Positions 30,889 to 34,062 of a stretch of DNA of 34,062 nt are shown here, piece after piece. Source of the DNA: Schleiferilactobacillus harbinensis DSM 16991 (lineage in GTDB: Bacteria; Bacillota; Bacilli; Lactobacillales; Lactobacillaceae); contig NZ_AUEH01000037.1 of NCBI RefSeq assembly GCF_000425885.1, forward strand, positions 1-34,062, in the 5' to 3' direction. Every line of letters starts with the position of its first letter. Within the stretch, counting starts at the first letter, position 1. Made by a program: the position numbers and the translations under genes. Under the pieces are notes generated by a model. It was not told the origin of the DNA, ran no database searches, and saw nothing but the letters and a program-made list of their open reading frames with translations.

Positions 30889-31761
30889 TTACGCGTTCAC
30901 TAACGCCCGCCGCTGCCGAGCGGCCCGCCATTGCGGTAACAGGGCGAAAAACAATGCGATGAGTAGCACGCTTCCTACTATTCCGTATGTTTGGCCAACT
31001 GTCAACTGGCTGGACCAAGCAATCCGCACGCCCATTGTTGTTCGGAAACGAGTCAGCGCTGCGGCATGATGTTGGAACGTTGTCGTCAGTGTCGGGCCCA
31101 TCAGTGTTTCCCGGTACAGGGCGGCGATGTAGGCCCCCGGCGTACATTTGAGCAATACTTGAGCGGCATTGGGCAAAGCACCGATTGGTACGTAAGTCCC
31201 CACCAAGAAGCCGGCAGCAGTACTGATCACCGTGCTCACGGCTCCGAGCGTAGCAATCTTCTTAATTCCTTGCACCAGCATGGTATTCAACGCCGTGGCA
31301 GTAAACGTGCTCAATAGCATGATCACCCCGACCATGGGCAGCTCAGCCCAGGGAATGGTGATGCCATCAGCAATGACAAAATACAGCCCCATGATCAGCA
31401 GCACCATCAGCTGCATGAATAAGCCGATAATCGCAGCACTCACCATGTAACTGACTTGCAAGCCAAACGGTCCGGCATCAGTCAACAACAGATCATCCCG
31501 CACGCCGTTTTCCCGATCTTGCACCATCCGTTCCAAGCTGGCCAATGTGGTCGTAATGCCCATGATTGTCATCGTCCCGCCAATCTGCCACAGATCCAGC
31601 AGCTGATTGGCGTTAGGCGCGGCACTCCATTCCGTGAGAATGCTTTGTTTCAGAAACACTAAGTAAAGCACGAACGAAATCAAGGCCCCTAATAAGGAGA
31701 AGAATACGCCTGCCCGATCCCGAAAATAAAGTAATAGGTTACGCCGAATCATTGCCAACAT
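30889..31761 (-). CDS. ABC-2 type transporter permease
   Basis: A 290-residue ABC-2 export permease with six spans. The N terminus (MLAMIRRNLLLYFRDRAGVFFSLLGALI) is characteristic, with a cytoplasmic loop (LERMVQDRENGVRDDLLLT) after the second span. The start ATG follows the stop of the ATPase gene by one base, so the two are coupled. Together they would form an exporter, perhaps for a peptide or for resistance to an antimicrobial, given the LytTR/DUF3021 context. The substrate is unknown. Confidence 0.88.
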   Translation of the reverse strand: MLAMIRRNLLLYFRDRAGVFFSLLGALISFVLYLVFLKQSILTEWSAAPNANQLLDLWQIGGTMTIMGITTTLASLERMVQDRENGVRDDLLLTDAGPFGLQVSYMVSAAIIGLFMQLMVLLIMGLYFVIADGITIPWAELPMVGVIMLLSTFTATALNTMLVQGIKKIATLGAVSTVISTAAGFLVGTYVPIGALPNAAQVLLKCTPGAYIAALYRETLMGPTLTTTFQHHAAALTRFRTTMGVRIAWSSQLTVGQTYGIVGSVLLIALFFALLPQWRAARQRRALVNA

Positions 31762-31762
31762 G

Positions 31763-32572
31763 TTAACGCATCTCCTTCCCAGTCAACGCCATAAAGGCAT
31801 CGTCCATCGTACCTGCTCGATATTCAAAGTTCAAAATGACCTGCTTGTGGGCGGTGAGGAAGGCCATTGCCGCCTGCGCCGTCTGGGGATGATGGACCTG
31901 CTCCCCCGCAGCTGTCGTCACCGTTAACACATTTTGGGCATATTGCGTGCGAATCGTTGCCGCGGTTCCTTGCGCGATGACCTGCCCGCGGTCAACGATA
32001 TACACCATGTCCGCGTGGTCGGCCTCGTCCAGATAGTGGGTCGTCAGCAGAATGGTCAGCTGCTGCGATTGCTGCAGCGCATGGAGCAATGACCAAATTG
32101 CGGTCCGGGTTTGAATATCCAAACCGGTAGTTGGTTCATCCAGGAACAGGATCGTCGGTGCATTGAGCAATGCCCGGGCAATGTCCACGCGCCGCCGCTG
32201 GCCGCCGGATAATGTACCATAGGGCTGGTTTTGAAAATCAGTTAAACCCAGTTCCTCAATTAATACAGCTACCCGGCTTGCCGGCACATCCCGGTACTGC
32301 TTAGCCCGAATCCGCAGGTTTTCAGTCACGGTCAGAGCCTTATCCAGCATACTGTTCTGGAACACCACACCGATTTTGGTCTCGTCGGCGTAACTGACCA
32401 TCCCTGCGGTAGGCGCCAGCAGCCCAGTCAGCATATTGATCGTCGTTGACTTACCAGCCCCGTTCGGTCCCAAAACAGCGGTGAGGCTGCCCTTTTCAAT
32501 CGTTAAATTGATGCCGTTCACGGCGACGTGATCGCCGTACGTCTTTGTTAGGTTCTTTGCAGTGAGTAACAT
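31763..32572 (-). CDS. ABC transporter ATP-binding protein
   Basis: A 269-residue ABC ATPase. Walker A GPNGAGKST is at 35-43, the signature is LSGGQRRRVDIARALL, Walker B is ILFLDEP followed by TTGLD, and the switch His is in LTTHYLDEAD. The C-terminal extension of about 60 residues (VLTVTTAAGEQVH) is usual for ABC-2 drug or peptide exporters. The start at 32572 is chosen because AGGGAG is 9 bp upstream; an in-frame start 7 codons earlier lacks one. It is the first gene of the LytTR operon. Confidence 0.92.
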   Translation of the reverse strand: MLLTAKNLTKTYGDHVAVNGINLTIEKGSLTAVLGPNGAGKSTTINMLTGLLAPTAGMVSYADETKIGVVFQNSMLDKALTVTENLRIRAKQYRDVPASRVAVLIEELGLTDFQNQPYGTLSGGQRRRVDIARALLNAPTILFLDEPTTGLDIQTRTAIWSLLHALQQSQQLTILLTTHYLDEADHADMVYIVDRGQVIAQGTAATIRTQYAQNVLTVTTAAGEQVHHPQTAQAAMAFLTAHKQVILNFEYRAGTMDDAFMALTGKEMR

Positions 32573-32595
32573 TGCGCTCATCTCCCTATGCATGT

Positions 32596-32665
32596 AGATT
32601 AGCAGGCGAACGGGGCAGGCGTCTCACGATTTGCGGTAAGTGGTTGAAATTGAGGGGTAAGTGGT
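32596..32665 (-). promoter_or_regulatory. LytTR-type direct repeats upstream of the ABC operon
   Basis: GGTAAGTGGT occurs at 32635-32644 and again at 32656-32665, start to start exactly 21 bp, two helical turns. The nearer repeat ends 33 bp upstream of a minus-strand -10 candidate (TAATCT, 32596-32601). This spacing and position are those of LytTR activator sites such as ComE and HdrR boxes. Confidence 0.65.
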
Positions 32666-32768
32666 GCTTATGTGCCGGATAGTGACAACCCAGTATCCAG
32701 TTGCGTAATATTGGAGTAGCGCATGTGTCGCGTTGAAATTAACTTAGATCTCAGGAGGTTTCCCTACG

Positions 32769-33170
32769 TTGTCCGATAAATTTATTGCCTACCCCGCCAT
32801 CTTTCACCCTACCCACGACGCCCGTGATCTATATCTCGTTAAATTTCCAGATCTCCCGCATACCTTTACTGAAGGCTACGGGCTGGCGGACGCCTATCTG
32901 ATGGCCAGCGACGTGTTGGCCGAAATGAATTACAACCAGAAGGATTTGCCTGAACCGTCAAACCCCAAGACCTTCAAGCTTGAAAATGAAGACTTCACGG
33001 CCGTGGTCAGTGCGAACTTGTCAGCTAAGAAGCGCCAATTACGCCGGCACGTCCGGAAAAATGTGACAATCCCTGCTGATCTGGCGACTTGGGCGGAGGA
33101 TGCCGATATCAATCTTTCAGCAGCCCTGGCTGAAGCCCTGGCCGCGAAGCACAAAAAGATGAAGAGCTAA
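32769..33170 (+). CDS. Orphan HicB-like antitoxin
   Basis: A 133-residue HicB-type protein. Residues 1-65 have the degenerate RNase H-like HicB fold (AYPAIFHP, then LVKFPDLPHTFTEGYGLADAYLMASDVL). The C-terminal 50 residues read as a ribbon-helix-helix (RKNVTIPADLATWAEDADINLSAALAEAL). HicB normally partners a small HicA mRNA interferase; no HicA-like ORF lies on either side. The start is TTG at 32769, with AGGAGG at 32753-32758. It may be a solitary regulator left from a toxin-antitoxin pair, or act on a distant HicA. Confidence 0.85.
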   Translation: MSDKFIAYPAIFHPTHDARDLYLVKFPDLPHTFTEGYGLADAYLMASDVLAEMNYNQKDLPEPSNPKTFKLENEDFTAVVSANLSAKKRQLRRHVRKNVTIPADLATWAEDADINLSAALAEALAAKHKKMKS

Positions 33171-33334
33171 AGGTCTCCGCTCCCATTGATTAACGTTGGT
33201 TTGTTTTGGATGGATCATCGAGTGTGCGTTCGCGGATGAGTATCTGACTGTCGTCGCCCTTGGTATGGGCTTCAAGTTAGTCTATGCTTTCATTGAAATA
33301 TTGCTCTTCGTTCATCTGCTCCCCGCCAAGTCGC

Positions 33335-33811
33335 TTATTTACGGTACTTTCCTTCTTGGGCAGCACGAGCTCGATAGAACGCTCCATTTTCTTCAATGAT
33401 TTGCTGTACCAGATCCCAATTATCTTTTGGCAGCGATGGCCGCTCTTCACACACACCCAACAGCTTGATCTTGGTCGGTCGTTCAATCTTGTAATCCGTC
33501 TCAATCGGATGCTCGGCACTGAGTTCAGCGTCCCACCCTTGATACCCCTTGGTATAAGTCGTGATTCGGCCATCAAATTGCAGCCGATCACCCTTTTCCA
33601 AATGACCGAGTTTTTGAAAACCCAACGTATAGTTAAACCACAAGTGATCGGTCAACACCTTGCCTTGTTCGTCAGTCACGTCATTGACCAGCAGAGTGGG
33701 TTGATAATAAGTGGCGTAGCGCACGTCCTTGGTCTTGTATCCTGTGCGTTCAAATGTGGCAGTGAAGGTATGGCGCTGCTCGGCCCCCATAGCTTGTAAG
33801 TTATCGCGCAT
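33335..33811 (-). CDS. Unrecognised cytoplasmic protein
   Basis: A 158-residue soluble protein that I do not recognise. The middle (HLWFNYTLGFQKLGHLEKGDRLQFDGRI) looks like an OB-fold or similar beta barrel, and the C terminus is charged. The start at 33811 has AAAGGA 10 bp upstream; the GTG two codons earlier is an alternative. A -10 TATAAT lies at 33883-33888 on the minus strand. It is monocistronic. It may be a conserved hypothetical of lactobacilli, possibly nucleic acid-binding; this is a guess from the fold-like pattern. Confidence 0.7.
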   Translation of the reverse strand: MRDNLQAMGAEQRHTFTATFERTGYKTKDVRYATYYQPTLLVNDVTDEQGKVLTDHLWFNYTLGFQKLGHLEKGDRLQFDGRITTYTKGYQGWDAELSAEHPIETDYKIERPTKIKLLGVCEERPSLPKDNWDLVQQIIEENGAFYRARAAQEGKYRK

Positions 33812-33941
33812 TGGCACTCTGTCCTTTCTGTCCTATCAGCTCGAATTTTTCCAGGTGGGACAAACGAACGTTCCCTAATTTAATTATACGTAATCGACCG
33901 AACCGTCAGAAAGCAATAACGTGCGTTCCTTTTAAAAAAGT

Positions 33942-34041
33942 TGGTATAAAAATACCCGCTCTAGCATTCGGGTACACTCCCTTCAGGGTGGACAGACCAA
34001 ATAATCAAAGGTCTGTTCTCCCAGAAGGGAGTTTTTTTATG
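33942..34041 (+). ncRNA. Structured leader RNA overlapping a ribosome binding site
   Basis: An extended -10 (TGGTATAAA, 33942-33950) would start an RNA of about 80 nt. Just past the -10, TACCCG and CGGGTA can form a small hairpin. A long one follows: ACTCCCTTC pairs with GAAGGGAGT, and GGACAGACC inside it pairs with GGTCTGTTC, ending in seven T (34032-34038). The AAGGGAG of the closing arm is also an ideal ribosome binding site for the ATG at 34039. The structure can act as a terminator or hide the ribosome binding site; I cannot assign it to a known riboswitch. Confidence 0.5.
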
Positions 34042-34062
34042 CGGCGGAAGGGAATCCGTTAC
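34039..34062 (+). CDS. Truncated ORF at right edge
   Basis: An ATG 7 bp after AAGGGAG opens a frame (MRRKGIRY) that runs off the window. Too short to identify. It would be the gene controlled by the leader just described; alternatively the ATG is chance and the hairpin is a plain terminator. Confidence 0.3.

Noticed and set aside
32635-32665. The two GGTAAGTGGT copies as part of a CRISPR or larger repeat
   Set aside because: Only two copies, 21 bp apart, upstream of a LytTR operon; a regulator site explains them better.
1-34062. CRISPR array, IS element, prophage or tRNA/rRNA
   Set aside because: No regularly spaced repeats, transposase or integrase frames, phage structural genes or tRNA cloverleaf were seen by reading; I could not run dedicated searches.

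Overview
The window looks like chromosomal DNA of a Gram-positive lactic acid bacterium of the family Lactobacillaceae with a fairly high GC content for that group (a Schleiferilactobacillus- or Lacticaseibacillus-like organism is my inference). The support is strong AGGAGG-type ribosome binding sites, lipobox substrate-binding proteins, CcpA-type cre boxes, a manganese catalase, DUF3021/LytTR and PadR/HAAS signalling pairs, and bacterial parS sites. I see no rRNA, tRNA, CRISPR array, insertion sequence or prophage.

Layout. 1-3.4 kb: a Nudix hydrolase, a PadR / HAAS-membrane protein / DUF4097 operon with overlapping stop and start codons, and a GNAT acetyltransferase. 3.4-4.9 kb: a calcineurin-like phosphoesterase convergent with an unknown protein. 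4.9-9.1 kb: a five-gene operon (acyltransferase, GT8 glycosyltransferase, GT8 glycosyltransferase, acyltransferase, TetR regulator) behind a promoter carrying a 26-bp palindrome. It probably makes an acylated glycoconjugate and is probably controlled by its own TetR protein. 9.1-15.4 kb (minus strand): a carbohydrate uptake locus with a LacI regulator, two permeases (the second frameshifted), a large lipoprotein binding protein, a YesL-like protein and a ROK kinase. It has three AAAACGTTTT-type operators and a cre box. 15.6-18.8 kb: two tandem SDR oxidoreductases, each preceded by a TGTGA-N6-TCACA palindrome, and a 14-TM-type MFS exporter. 18.9-20.9 kb: a pepO-like M13 endopeptidase gene with a frameshift, flanked by two parS-like sites.

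20.9-21.33 kb, the most interesting stretch, has no large ORF. It contains a 46-codon membrane peptide gene and, convergent to it, a predicted small RNA with a near-ideal promoter and its own terminator. The 5' part of this RNA is complementary to the start of the peptide mRNA through two short repeats. This is the layout of an Fst/par-type type I toxin-antitoxin system. 21.4-22.2 kb: manganese catalase. 22.3-27.6 kb (minus): a second sugar locus with a binding protein, two permeases, a small membrane protein and a GH2 glycosidase, divergent from an ArsR-type regulator (27.8-28.7 kb); the shared region has clear promoters and a cre box. 28.8-30 kb: SRAP/YedK protein and a DUF4870 membrane protein. 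30-32.6 kb (minus): a LytTR regulatory system (ABC ATPase, ABC permease, LytTR regulator, DUF3021 protein) with two direct repeats 21 bp apart upstream. 32.7-33.8 kb: an orphan HicB-like antitoxin and an unknown protein. The right edge ends in a structured leader RNA that overlaps the ribosome binding site of a truncated ORF.

Neither sugar importer encodes an ATPase, so both probably share a distant MsmK-type ATPase. Two genes (the sugar permease and pepO) carry single-base losses next to short G or A runs; these are either real inactivations or base-calling errors.
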